DNA of 64,000 nt from Fibrella aestuarina BUZ 2 (GTDB lineage Bacteria; Bacteroidota; Bacteroidia; Cytophagales; Spirosomataceae). The notes under the pieces were generated by a model, which had not been told where the DNA came from, did no database searches, and worked only from the letters and a program-made list of their open reading frames with translations. The DNA lies in NCBI RefSeq assembly GCF_000331105.1, contig NC_020054.1, positions 4,452,257 to 4,516,256 of the forward strand. The letters are read 5' to 3'. Shown here in pieces: positions 52,931 through 59,873 of the stretch; position 1 is the first letter of the stretch, and the number at the start of each line of letters is the position of its first letter. Made by a program: the position numbers and the translations under genes.

Positions 52931-53490
52931 CAGATTGGATCGTAGACGGTCGTTTCGACCAGTTTTTTGCCTTGTTTGACCAGTGTCTTCCGGGCGCGCA
53001 GCACCTGTTTCCGGTTGATGCCATTCGCCCGGTAGCTGACGTGGACCCAGCTGGGTTTGCCGTTTTTGTCGGGGTATTCCAAGATCAGCTGGTCGAAAAT
53101 GAAATTGGCCCGGATGTAGGCCAGCAGGGCGTCGTTACTCAGCTGCGGCAATCCATCACAGTCGATGTCGACGGCCTGACCCAGCATATGGGCCGACGTG
53201 CGCGAAGCCCCTTTGATACTCCGGTTCAGGGCCGGGGAGCGAAAAAAGGAGCTGATGGGCAGCTTAAACCCGTAATGATCACAAAGAGGGCCATAGATGC
53301 GGTTATACAGTACCTGCATGTTAGCCAGCTGGGCCGCGTTGGGTACGTTGGGGATACCCAGACTTTTGGCCGTGTCAGAGTGAATGGCCCGTTCGTAGGT
53401 ACACCAGGGGCCCAGATCGTCCGGTGCTGGTGGCTGAGCCATAGCCGGCTTAGGGGCTAGTGGCTCCGTAGAGGCGGTTTGCGGGCTCAT
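52930..53490 (-). CDS. M15-family endolysin (D-Ala-D-Ala/L-Ala-D-Glu peptidase)
   Basis: A 186-aa protein with a proline-rich N-terminus followed by a peptidase M15 domain. The metal-binding signature SAHMLGQAVDID supplies His and Asp, and WVHVSY supplies the third ligand His; FFRSPALNRSIKG is the usual upstream strand. It cleaves peptidoglycan stem peptides to lyse the host. No signal peptide is seen, so it depends on a holin. It overlaps the coiled-coil spanin-like gene by 4 bp. Confidence 0.88.
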   Translation of the reverse strand: MSPQTASTEPLAPKPAMAQPPAPDDLGPWCTYERAIHSDTAKSLGIPNVPNAAQLANMQVLYNRIYGPLCDHYGFKLPISSFFRSPALNRSIKGASRTSAHMLGQAVDIDCDGLPQLSNDALLAYIRANFIFDQLILEYPDKNGKPSWVHVSYRANGINRKQVLRARKTLVKQGKKLVETTVYDPI

Positions 53491-54026
53491 AGCAGCACGA
53501 TCAGCGTTAGAATGGCCCCTACAATCATTCCACCCAAACCGAAGCGCAGGGGGGCTTTCTGGCCTTTTTCCAGTTCCTCGACAATAAACTGCGCCAGCAG
53601 CTGCGGGGTAATGGCCTTTTTGCGCAGCCGTGCGGACAGGGCCGCGCGGGCCGCATCGATGACGCGCTGCGCCTCGGCCAGCTGTGCCTGGTAGGCGTCA
53701 CGTTCAGCCTTCAGGTTTTCCACGTCGCGTTGCAGCGCACGTTGCCGATCGTCGAGGTAGCTGCTTTCGGACTGCAATTCACGCTGGAGCGTTTCGTGCG
53801 CCTGGATCTGCTCATTCAGGCCGGCAATGGCCTGCTGTGAGCTGGTACGTACCGCGTCGGCCAGCGTCAACTTGGCTTTCAGCTGCTCGTAGAGGCCTTG
53901 ATCGAGGGCCATGCCCACCGTGTAGGGGAACGGCTGGCCCCGCTTCATAGCAACGGCTGGGGCGGGTTGGGCCTGACTAAGGCAGATCGACATCGACAGT
54001 GTCATAAGCAGCAGCAGCGGCTTCAT
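53487..54026 (-). CDS. Coiled-coil protein with signal peptide and C-terminal TM (spanin-like)
   Basis: A 179-aa protein. A signal peptide (LLLLMTLSMSICLSQAQ), then a long heptad coil (residues about 45-140, LQRELQSESSYLDDRQRALQ) and a final membrane helix (GGMIVGAILTLIVLL). A membrane-spanning coil beside an endolysin gene suggests a spanin that fuses inner and outer membranes in the last lysis step. The topology (C-terminal anchor) differs from lambda Rz. It overlaps the next upstream gene by about 50 bp, as Rz/Rz1 pairs do. Confidence 0.5.
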   Translation of the reverse strand: MKPLLLLMTLSMSICLSQAQPAPAVAMKRGQPFPYTVGMALDQGLYEQLKAKLTLADAVRTSSQQAIAGLNEQIQAHETLQRELQSESSYLDDRQRALQRDVENLKAERDAYQAQLAEAQRVIDAARAALSARLRKKAITPQLLAQFIVEELEKGQKAPLRFGLGGMIVGAILTLIVLL

Positions 54027-54270
54027 AGGCGTTGGTTGTTGGTTGGTTGCGTTCTTTCAGGACCTGCACGCGGGTGCGGGCCTCATCGACGCGGTGCAGG
54101 ATCTGCACGCGGGTCGTATCGATGATCAGGATAGTGCGGGTCGGGGCCGGTTTTTCAGCTGGTTTGGCTTTACAGGCCGACAGCAAACAGATCATTAGCC
54201 AGGTGAGCATGGTGAGTACGGTGGCGGCCACCAGCCACTCCCGGCGCTCTCGTTTGAGGAATTCGTCCAT
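53977..54270 (-). CDS. Small membrane/lipoprotein-like protein (spanin-like partner)
   Basis: 97 aa from the ATG at 54270; longer readings to 54330 lie inside the upstream gene. A basic N-terminus (FLKRERREW) precedes a hydrophobic helix ending LMICLLSACKAKPAEKPAP, which could be a lipobox or a plain anchor, then a helical tail. It overlaps the coiled-coil gene in another frame, the usual architecture of spanin genes. The exact role is inferred. Confidence 0.45.
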   Translation of the reverse strand: MDEFLKRERREWLVAATVLTMLTWLMICLLSACKAKPAEKPAPTRTILIIDTTRVQILHRVDEARTRVQVLKERNQPTTNAYEAAAAAYDTVDVDLP

Positions 54271-54283
54271 GATAGATTGGGGG

Positions 54284-55189
54284 TTAAAAGCCAACGACGG
54301 CATTACCGGTGACGCGGTTTCGCGTGCCACCCGAAGCGGCCGGCCGCATGAGTTTGGCGATTTTGTTAAGGCCTTTTTCGGCCTGTAGATCGAAGTGGTC
54401 GAGCGTATTGCTCAGCCGTTCCTTGTCGGCGGGGCTGGCGTAGGTGCGGGCCGAAAACTCCGAAATGCCGCGCACCTGAATGCCCTGCTCGGTCACGTCG
54501 ACGGCCCGCTCCCGAAGGGCCAGCGCCAGGGTGGCGTAAACCAGCGCCCGGCGGGCTTCATCTTGCAGATCCACCAGCTCCGGGCTGAGCGGGCTGGCCA
54601 GCAGCTGCGCGTGGCGATCCCCCAGCAATGGACGGATTCGGTCTTTCTCGGCCGTGCGCAGCGAGGGTTGCAGCGAGGCAAACGTGAGCCGGCTCCCGGC
54701 GATGTAGTAGTAGTGATCGAACACCTCGGCCGACCGAATCAGGTACGTCTGATCGGCCTGGTACATGGCCGACTGGGCGTATTCCGGAAAGCTCGACAGG
54801 TTGATTTCCAGGTAGCGCAGCAGCGCTTCCAGCCCGTCCCAGGCCTCGGCCTGAAGGGCGGCAATGAGTTTATCGTGTTGCCACTCGAACGCGTCTTTCT
54901 GGTCGGTCGACACCGAGCGCAGCACGCCCGTGTCGGTGACCTGCCCCACGCCCGATGCAGCCTGTTTCATTACCGTCAGGTTGGCGACGGGTACGCGCAT
55001 CAACTCGGCCAGCTCGGCGTGCTGGGAAGGTGACGAACTAACCATGTTCATCAGCGGGGTGCCGACGTAGCGTTCGACAAACGCCTGGGCCACGCGCACC
55101 TTGGCGGCCAGCGATGAAAAGGCAATATCATTGGCCAGCACCGGCACGATCAGCCGGATTTCCGACGTGGCATTGAACAGCAGGGGCAT
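54284..55189 (-). CDS. DUF6712-like head protein
   Basis: A 301-aa protein. The opening LLFNATSEIRLIVPVLANDI and the helical pattern (SAKVRVAQAFVERYVGTPLM-like) match the DUF6712 group found next to portal and capsid genes in Bacteroidota phages, whose role is probably head completion. It overlaps the portal stop by one base. Function of the family is not known precisely. Confidence 0.6.
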   Translation of the reverse strand: MPLLFNATSEIRLIVPVLANDIAFSSLAAKVRVAQAFVERYVGTPLMNMVSSSPSQHAELAELMRVPVANLTVMKQAASGVGQVTDTGVLRSVSTDQKDAFEWQHDKLIAALQAEAWDGLEALLRYLEINLSSFPEYAQSAMYQADQTYLIRSAEVFDHYYYIAGSRLTFASLQPSLRTAEKDRIRPLLGDRHAQLLASPLSPELVDLQDEARRALVYATLALALRERAVDVTEQGIQVRGISEFSARTYASPADKERLSNTLDHFDLQAEKGLNKIAKLMRPAASGGTRNRVTGNAVVGF

Positions 55190-56541
55190 CAGGCGGCGGG
55201 GGTGTTTAGCTCGGCGGTCGAGTGGCCGGTGTCGAGCGTAGTGGGTACGGTATCCCGGAAGCGGAACGTCAGGCGGGGGTGGCGGGCTTTCCAGCCGTTA
55301 TACTCGGCCACGAAGTCCAGCAATTCCAGCAGGCAGTCCCGGAACAGGGACGACTTGGCCAAGAAGATCCAGAAGGCCTCCCGTTTGTCGCTACCGCCTG
55401 AGCGGCCGCCTTCCTTGCCGGAGGTATAGCCGATCATGGTGGGGTCCAGGCCCAGCGCGTACAGCAGCTGGCTGACGCCCTCGGAATAGTCTTCGTTGTA
55501 TTTGCCTTCCTTGTGCTTGTCGTCGAGGGTTTTGATAACTACCCCGGTCGGCTTGCCATCCCGGCCCACCCAGGACTCGGTCATGACGGCCTTGTGGGCG
55601 TTTTTTACGCCGGTGAGCCGGTCCATGACTTCCTGCAGAAAGGCATCGCGGATGGCCATTTTGCCGTCGAAATCGGCCTCTTCCCACTTCTCCTGGTAAT
55701 AGTTGGGCCAGTAGTCCATCGGCACCTCGATGTGGTAGCGAATCGTCATCTGATTCTGCATGGCCGCCTTCTTGAACTCCGGAATGGCTTCCAGCACGTC
55801 GAGCCAGCCACTGGAGCGCACGGCATCCCAGGCCGCCAGGGCATAATAACTGCGGTCTTCCGAGGGGAACGACAGCGGGTAAACGTATTTGTAGTCTTTG
55901 GCTGAGCGGACCCAGTCGACCAGATCGAAGCGTTCGGGGTTGACGGCCGGCAGGCTGATGGTCGTCGGGTCGGTGGTGCTGGCCTCGGGCCAGTTGGCCG
56001 ACACGTACACGCGGTTGAGCTCGCCGGTTTTCTCATCCATCCGGCCCCAGCGGCAATAGGCCGTTTTGTTATGGTGCAATTGCACCACCTTCCGACGGTC
56101 CTTGCTCAGAATGAACTCAGGGAACGAGTTCCACCAAGTGGCGATGGCCAGCGCCGAATCGCGTAGGTACTTTTTGGTGCTGCGGCTGGCCAGAAACGTT
56201 TCGATCTCGGCATCGTCGATGGCGGTATCGTCGGTTTTGGATACGGAGGCATACACGCCCCCACCTACCCACAGTGAGGCAATTTCGACCAGGCCCCGGC
56301 GAATGATGGGGTTTTTGTCGATGCGCTGGCTGACCATCTGGGGAAAGCTGTTATCATCGCCCCAGTAGACCACGTCACCCTGACCAGGTGCACGGTCCTT
56401 TTTGACCACGGGCCTCGTCACGTTAGCCCCCACCGTGGCAACGGGTGCCGCAGGCATTCCTTTAAAGGAAACGACCGCCTGCACACCAGGCAGGTAAGCC
56501 GCCCGGCCAGAGGAGGCGAAGAAAATGCGGCTATCGCTCAT
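55189..56541 (-). CDS. Phage portal protein
   Basis: A 450-aa protein forming the dodecameric DNA gate at the capsid vertex. Portal-type wording includes VVYWGDDNSFPQMVSQRIDK at the start, DSALAIATWWNSFPEFIL in the wing region and QLLYALGLDPTMIGYTSGKE toward the end, followed by the stem/crown region and a disordered tail. It overlaps its upstream neighbour by 4 bp (ATGA). It is separated from the large terminase by the regulatory block, whereas these genes are normally neighbours. Confidence 0.82.
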   Translation of the reverse strand: MSDSRIFFASSGRAAYLPGVQAVVSFKGMPAAPVATVGANVTRPVVKKDRAPGQGDVVYWGDDNSFPQMVSQRIDKNPIIRRGLVEIASLWVGGGVYASVSKTDDTAIDDAEIETFLASRSTKKYLRDSALAIATWWNSFPEFILSKDRRKVVQLHHNKTAYCRWGRMDEKTGELNRVYVSANWPEASTTDPTTISLPAVNPERFDLVDWVRSAKDYKYVYPLSFPSEDRSYYALAAWDAVRSSGWLDVLEAIPEFKKAAMQNQMTIRYHIEVPMDYWPNYYQEKWEEADFDGKMAIRDAFLQEVMDRLTGVKNAHKAVMTESWVGRDGKPTGVVIKTLDDKHKEGKYNEDYSEGVSQLLYALGLDPTMIGYTSGKEGGRSGGSDKREAFWIFLAKSSLFRDCLLELLDFVAEYNGWKARHPRLTFRFRDTVPTTLDTGHSTAELNTPAA

Positions 56542-56912
56542 CGGATGGGTTGGCCGTTAAGGGTCAGAATCAGATCCAGATGCACCTGCCGAACCTGATC
56601 GGAGTCAACAGCCCGGATTTTGCGGGTCCAGCGGCTGCGCTCGCTCCGGCCCTCGTCGGCCGGCGGGCAGTCGCCGCCTTTCTGGAACTGCCCAGAGCGA
56701 CGGACCCGGTTACCAGGTACGTGCCAGATGGCCCTATCGAGGGTGACGATTTCGCCGCCGGTGCCTCTTCCTTCATCGGCCGTGCAGAAGGTGATGGCAA
56801 AAGGCGTGGGTACGCCCTTCGCATCACAGCGTTCGATGAGGGCCAGTGCGTCCTGACGGGACAGCACTGGCTGATTGAAGGGCATTACATAGGCGTGAGA
56901 GTTGGTGCGCAT
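56538..56912 (-). CDS. Small phage protein at the head of the late operon
   Basis: A 124-aa protein, unrecognised. Phrases include MPFNQPVLSRQDALALIERC and ITFCTADEGRGTGGEIVTLD, so a compact alpha/beta protein. It is the first gene of the leftward late operon, overlapping the portal by 4 bp. Its upstream region holds the divergent operator at 56987-57000. A frame on the opposite strand is also open but lacks the operon overlap. Confidence 0.55.
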   Translation of the reverse strand: MRTNSHAYVMPFNQPVLSRQDALALIERCDAKGVPTPFAITFCTADEGRGTGGEIVTLDRAIWHVPGNRVRRSGQFQKGGDCPPADEGRSERSRWTRKIRAVDSDQVRQVHLDLILTLNGQPIR

Positions 56913-56986
56913 TGGACCCGAAAGAAGGGCCGCAAATTGCTCCGGGTGCGGGGGGAGAGAAAGGAGGGCAGTTAGTTAAACAAGTG

Positions 56987-57000
56987 TGGCATATTTGCCA
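56987..57000. promoter_or_regulatory. Phage operator, site 1 (TGGCA-N4-TGCCA)
   Basis: TGGCA-TATT-TGCCA is an inverted repeat 22 bp before the + strand regulator ATG and 75 bp before the leftward late operon. The same palindrome with a different centre recurs at 59602-59625. It overlaps the promoter of the regulator, so binding there should repress or autoregulate. Confidence 0.6.
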
Positions 57001-57009
57001 TAAATACCC

Positions 57010-57017
57010 TATCTTTG
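57010..57017 (+). promoter_or_regulatory. -7 promoter box of the phage regulator
   Basis: TATCTTTG matches the Bacteroidota TAnnTTTG consensus exactly and lies only 5 bp before the ATG, implying a leaderless or nearly leaderless transcript. A TTTG at 56994 inside the operator is 12 bp upstream, closer than the usual spacing, so the -33 element is uncertain. Confidence 0.5.
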
Positions 57018-57021
57018 TTCT

Positions 57022-57228
57022 ATGACAACCCAGCAGGCGATTACGCTCTTACTGACTTCGGATGAGTACCTGGCCGACTGGCTGCGCGCCGGGCATTCCC
57101 GGATGGACCGAAGCAACTACAAACGGCGGTTAAAGGAGGGAAAGTTATCGCTGGAAAAGCAGGATGAACTGCTCGAATCAGTGGGCTTCGTTGTCAAACA
57201 GGTCAAGATTTGGACCAAACCAAGTTAA
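57022..57228 (+). CDS. Small putative DNA-binding regulator
   Basis: A 68-aa basic, helical protein. The stretch RSNYKRRLKEGKLSLEKQDE followed by LLESVGFVVKQVK resembles short Cro-like helix-turn-helix proteins in Bacteroidota. Its start is fixed by an ATG right after a good -7 box and the operator. It probably binds the TGGCA-N4-TGCCA sites and acts as the phage switch protein, but the fold assignment is inference. It is cotranscribed with the next + strand gene. Confidence 0.5.
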   Translation: MTTQQAITLLLTSDEYLADWLRAGHSRMDRSNYKRRLKEGKLSLEKQDELLESVGFVVKQVKIWTKPS

Positions 57229-57253
57229 GTGTAACTCGACAATTTATATAGCC

Positions 57254-57577
57254 ATGCCACACACCTTAAAATCGTCCTCACTTGACCTAATCAACCTAGC
57301 TATAGTCATACAATATGCGCTTGCTAGTAAAGATTTCGCCGTACAGATGTACGAGAGATTTGACGAAAGAAAACGTCTAGAAACACATTCAGCTCTTGTC
57401 GATGTAATTAAATACGAGTCAGATAGGAATGACCTATTTAAGGCAAAATATGCCCAGCAACTCGCCCTATCTGACCAAAAAAGGCCTTGGACGTTCGCAT
57501 TTTTTGCATTTGACAACGCAGAAGAATTGTATGCTTTGCTCGAAAAGCTACGGCGCGAAAAGGATAGTCGGCAGTAA
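57254..57577 (+). CDS. Small hydrophilic helical protein
   Basis: 107 aa from the ATG at 57254, 25 bp after the regulator stop. An N-terminal hydrophobic helix (LDLINLAIVIQYALASK) is followed by a charged helical body (YERFDERKRLETHSALVDV). It is AT-richer than the late genes. It has no recognised family. As the second gene of the + strand regulatory operon, ended by a good terminator, it may modulate the switch. The opposite strand is also open but Ser/Arg/Cys-rich and rejected. Confidence 0.5.
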   Translation: MPHTLKSSSLDLINLAIVIQYALASKDFAVQMYERFDERKRLETHSALVDVIKYESDRNDLFKAKYAQQLALSDQKRPWTFAFFAFDNAEELYALLEKLRREKDSRQ

Positions 57578-57579
57578 AC

Positions 57580-57594
57580 TTTATAAGTGATAGT
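57580..57594 (+). repeat. 15-bp repeat TTTATAAGTGATAGT, copy 1
   Basis: This exact 15-mer lies 2 bp after the stop of the + strand operon. A second copy occurs at 59531-59545, just before the start of the leftward operon, in the same orientation. It could be a regulatory site or the scar of a module exchange. Confidence 0.7.
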
Positions 57595-57595
57595 C

Positions 57596-57628
57596 AAAAA
57601 CCGATTTGGCCCTGCTGAATCGGTTTTT
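57596..57628 (+). terminator. Terminator of the + strand regulatory operon
   Basis: AAAAACCGATT (57596-57606) pairs with AATCGGTTTTT (57618-57628) around 11 bases, with a terminal T-run. The roughly 170 bp from here to the next leftward stop (57800) contain G/C-rich short repeats but no gene I can see. Confidence 0.85.
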
Positions 57629-57799
57629 TGTTGTAGCTCGACGATACTCGTCCTGGCTATTGTGCTGATTCGGTCTGGTCCCCTTTTTCGGGGGCCGGGG
57701 CGGATCAGGCTAAGGGCAGTCCATAAGGGGGCCGCGCCGATCCGGCTCCTTCGTCCCCAGTGACAGGGCCGACCGTATATTTTTCCGATATGTGTACTA

Positions 57800-58159
57800 C
57801 TAACTAGCTGCCTCGCTCGTCGGCTCGGCTGGTGCTAACTCGGTCGCTGGGGCTTCCTGTGGGCTGTGTCGGATAAACGCAATCTTTCGGCACTCAAATA
57901 AGGCGGCATCCATTACGCCCGCTGGGGTGTCGATGCGTGGCACATAGCGCGGCGCGTCGATAGGGCTGGTTTTTTCCAGATACAGGGCACCCATTAACAG
58001 GCCGTACTTTGTCTCAAAAACCGTGTAATAGTCCCAACCGGCGGGGGTTTCCTCTTGGCTGTAGCTAGGCGCAAAATCGTACCAGATAAGCCCGTTTTTT
58101 ACGGCTCTATTGTCGCAGTCTTCCAGACTGTCCGACAGCAATTTTAACACTTCCTCCAT
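57800..58159 (-). CDS. Hypothetical early-operon protein (119 aa)
   Basis: No family recognised. It is acidic, with WYDFAPSYSQEETPAGWDYY and an Ala/Pro/Glu-rich C-terminal tail. It is the last gene of the five-gene leftward operon and overlaps the preceding gene by 16 bp, which supports it being expressed. It could be a regulatory or anti-host protein; nothing in the sequence says which. Confidence 0.5.
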   Translation of the reverse strand: MEEVLKLLSDSLEDCDNRAVKNGLIWYDFAPSYSQEETPAGWDYYTVFETKYGLLMGALYLEKTSPIDAPRYVPRIDTPAGVMDAALFECRKIAFIRHSPQEAPATELAPAEPTSEAAS

Positions 58160-58374
58160 ATGGCTAGGCGTTGTTTGCGTAAGTAGTCCAAGGCTTGCCG
58201 GTACTCGTCGGCGGCTTGGGGGTCGTTGTTCTGTTCAAAGTGTAACCGAAGTTCTTCTATGCCGGGAATAACGCGCGCGATCGCATCAGCACGATAAAAA
58301 CCAACGTCCGTGTATTCAGCAATGAGGTATTCCATTACCTCCACCATCTGACTATAAAAGTCCATCGTCGGCAA
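58144..58374 (-). CDS. Hypothetical early-operon protein (76 aa)
   Basis: A small helical protein (FYSQMVEVMEYLIAEYTD, then RQALDYLRKQRLAIWRKC). It overlaps both neighbours in the leftward operon (23 bp with the RadC-like gene). Unrecognised; translational coupling suggests it is real. Confidence 0.5.
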   Translation of the reverse strand: MPTMDFYSQMVEVMEYLIAEYTDVGFYRADAIARVIPGIEELRLHFEQNNDPQAADEYRQALDYLRKQRLAIWRKC

Positions 58375-58819
58375 AGCTTAGGTACGTCGTTGATGTCAAA
58401 ATCAAATGGTCTAGCACCTTAATATTTAGCAGGTTACCAGCGTCCCTAATTTTTCTGGTCTCGTCTTTGTCTGGCTGAGAGGGCGTAAGGTTGCCCGATG
58501 GGTGATTATGCGCCAAAATCACGCCGGTCGCATTTACGCCCAGTGCTACCTGAAAAATTACGCGTAGGTCCGTGCAGGTATAGGAAATTCCACCTTCTGA
58601 CACTCGATAAACGGCTAGTACTTCGTTGGCCTGATTAAGAAGCAGAATGTAAAATTCTTCCCGCCATTCCATATGCCCACTCCAATAATGGCGCAATACA
58701 TCACAGGCTACCTCACTCTTAGTAATACGGGGCCGGGGGCGGTTCACGTCATTTGTTGCCCTATAGGCAACTTCAATTTCACCCACTGAAAAGACAGGCG
58801 TAACGGTTTGGGGAATCAT
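58352..58819 (-). CDS. RadC-like JAB-domain protein
   Basis: 155 aa from the ATG at 58819, overlapping the preceding gene by 4 bp; longer starts read through that gene. The JAB metal site is intact: ILAHNHPSGNLTPSQPDKDE (H-x-H and downstream Asp), with the usual KVLDHLILT end. The N-terminal helix-hairpin-helix of full RadC is absent. RadC-like proteins ride on many phages and genomic islands; despite the name, a repair role is unproven. Here it belongs to the early operon beside the switch. Confidence 0.85.
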   Translation of the reverse strand: MIPQTVTPVFSVGEIEVAYRATNDVNRPRPRITKSEVACDVLRHYWSGHMEWREEFYILLLNQANEVLAVYRVSEGGISYTCTDLRVIFQVALGVNATGVILAHNHPSGNLTPSQPDKDETRKIRDAGNLLNIKVLDHLILTSTTYLSFADDGLL

Positions 58820-59049
58820 AAAGGGAGTAGTAAAGTGATTGTGTAACCGCGCCAAAAAATCGGGCTGTGATAGGGCGCGTCTACTGTTTTGCGCTTCCAG
58901 ATAATGCGGTAGCCCTCGCGGCGGTCGGGCCTGATTACATGACAGATACAAGGCTCAAAATGAGCGGCGGCGAGCATCGCAGGGGGCGGTTGCGCGCGGC
59001 GAAACTCCGCGCGCAACTCGTCCACCATCAAGGCTTGAAAATCCGTCAT
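58816..59049 (-). CDS. Small early-operon protein (77 aa)
   Basis: It overlaps both the upstream (59046) and downstream (58819) genes by 4 bp in ATGA arrangement, which argues strongly for translation. The product has CICHVIRPDRREGYRIIWKR and a hydrophobic end (GYTITLLLPL). Two Cys and the basic strand give no recognised family. Confidence 0.5.
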   Translation of the reverse strand: MTDFQALMVDELRAEFRRAQPPPAMLAAAHFEPCICHVIRPDRREGYRIIWKRKTVDAPYHSPIFWRGYTITLLLPL

Positions 59050-59519
59050 ACGAGCGGGATTTCCAGTAGAGCGTTTTCTACCTCCTTGATTTTAGCGGTT
59101 AGAATCGTGTCCAACTCGTTCACCAATAACCGGCTAAGAACAGGGTTCTTCGTGTTGAACTCCTTGCCCCGATCGTCTTTAATGGTGATACCCTGATAAT
59201 AGCGGTTGGCTTCGGCCCCGTCAGAATCGAAGATAAATTCCTGAATCTGGGCCTTAGTCGCCTTCAACTGATTCAGGTTCGTATTCAACTTCCGCAATTG
59301 CTCGTAATGCTCGAAGTGCTTTTCAAGCTGCTGAATCCGCACGACTTTAGGATTAACGGGGGCGGGCTGCTCGGCGGCTGGCTCCGGGTTGGGCTGCTGC
59401 TCCGGGTTAGTCTTCGGCTCGTCCTGCGGCGGGGTCGAGGGGTGAGCAATAACGGAGGCAGACTCGTTTACTTCGCTTTTGGGCGCGTTGTTTTGGGCCA
59501 CTTTTGGGGTGGTTTTCAT
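59046..59519 (-). CDS. First gene of the phage early operon, coiled-coil protein
   Basis: A 157-aa protein. The first 60 residues are Pro/Glu/Gln/Ala-rich (PEQQPNPEPAAEQPAPVNPK) and probably disordered. A helical segment follows (IQQLEKHFEHYEQLRKLNTN, then LNQLKATKAQIQEFIF). No recognised family. The start lies 12 bp downstream of the 15-mer repeat and about 80 bp from operator site 2, so it should be under switch control. Confidence 0.55.
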   Translation of the reverse strand: MKTTPKVAQNNAPKSEVNESASVIAHPSTPPQDEPKTNPEQQPNPEPAAEQPAPVNPKVVRIQQLEKHFEHYEQLRKLNTNLNQLKATKAQIQEFIFDSDGAEANRYYQGITIKDDRGKEFNTKNPVLSRLLVNELDTILTAKIKEVENALLEIPLV

Positions 59520-59530
59520 GGTAAATTGTG

Positions 59531-59545
59531 TTTATAAGTGATAGT
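59531..59545 (+). repeat. 15-bp repeat TTTATAAGTGATAGT, copy 2
   Basis: An exact match to 57580-57594. Read on the minus strand it is ACTATCACTTATAAA, 11 bp before the ATG at 59519, where a promoter -7 region or an mRNA leader signal would be. Confidence 0.7.
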
Positions 59546-59580
59546 TTGAAAAAATTGCCTTTGAGATGTAACTCCCTCAT

Positions 59581-59625
59581 TTGCAGTAGCTAAGTTACTG
59601 CAACTATGGCACATTTGCCATAGTT
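59581..59625. promoter_or_regulatory. Phage operator, site 2, with a second palindrome
   Basis: AACTATGGCA (59602-59611) and TGCCATAGTT (59616-59625) are perfect 10-bp arms around CATT and contain the TGGCA-N4-TGCCA core of site 1. Directly abutting is a different palindrome, TTGCAGTA (59581-59588) and TACTGCAA (59596-59603). Two overlapping dyads suggest competition between two regulators in front of the leftward early operon. The 354-bp gap to the terminase also has AT-rich DNA (59626-59680), a G-run cluster and a terminator, but no convincing gene. Confidence 0.65.
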
Positions 59626-59785
59626 TTTTGATGTATTTTTTATCATTTTTTTCTATAACTACCTGATTTACATAGGCATTAGGGTAGATGGGCAAAAACG
59701 GCGAAGCCGGAAGCTGTCAGCAGACCCCGCCACGCACTGCGGAGGGGGTGCAATTGCAGGGGGTCGGGCCGTCATATATGATCGA

Positions 59786-59808
59786 GGGTGGGGGCCGGTG
59801 GGTGGGGG
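59786..59808 (+). other. G-quadruplex-like G-run cluster
   Basis: Four G-runs on the + strand are spaced G3-T-G5-CCGGT-G3-T-G5, which meets the usual quadruplex pattern with loops of 1, 5 and 1. On the minus strand, which is transcribed from the terminase, it would be C-rich. Significance unknown. Confidence 0.5.
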
Positions 59809-59819
59809 CCGTGCATCAA

Positions 59820-59849
59820 AACGCCCGACTGCGGCGGCGGTCGGGCGTT
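59820..59849 (-). terminator. Terminator after the large terminase
   Basis: AACGCCCGAC (59820-59829) and GTCGGGCGTT (59840-59849) are perfect 10-bp arms around 10 bases, 25 bp beyond the terminase stop, with TTTT following on the minus strand. It isolates the packaging operon from the regulatory block. Confidence 0.7.
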
Positions 59850-59873
59850 GGGCAAAGGGGCGGCGGGGCTGGC

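Noticed and set aside
56550..56975. Plus-strand ORF opposite the 124-aa late gene
   Set aside because: It runs into the operator region and ends away from any operon; the minus-strand frame overlaps the portal by ATGA.
57244..57597. Minus-strand ORF opposite the 107-aa gene
   Set aside because: It is Ser/Arg/Cys-rich with no domain and begins inside the 15-mer repeat; the plus-strand frame is followed by a proper terminator.
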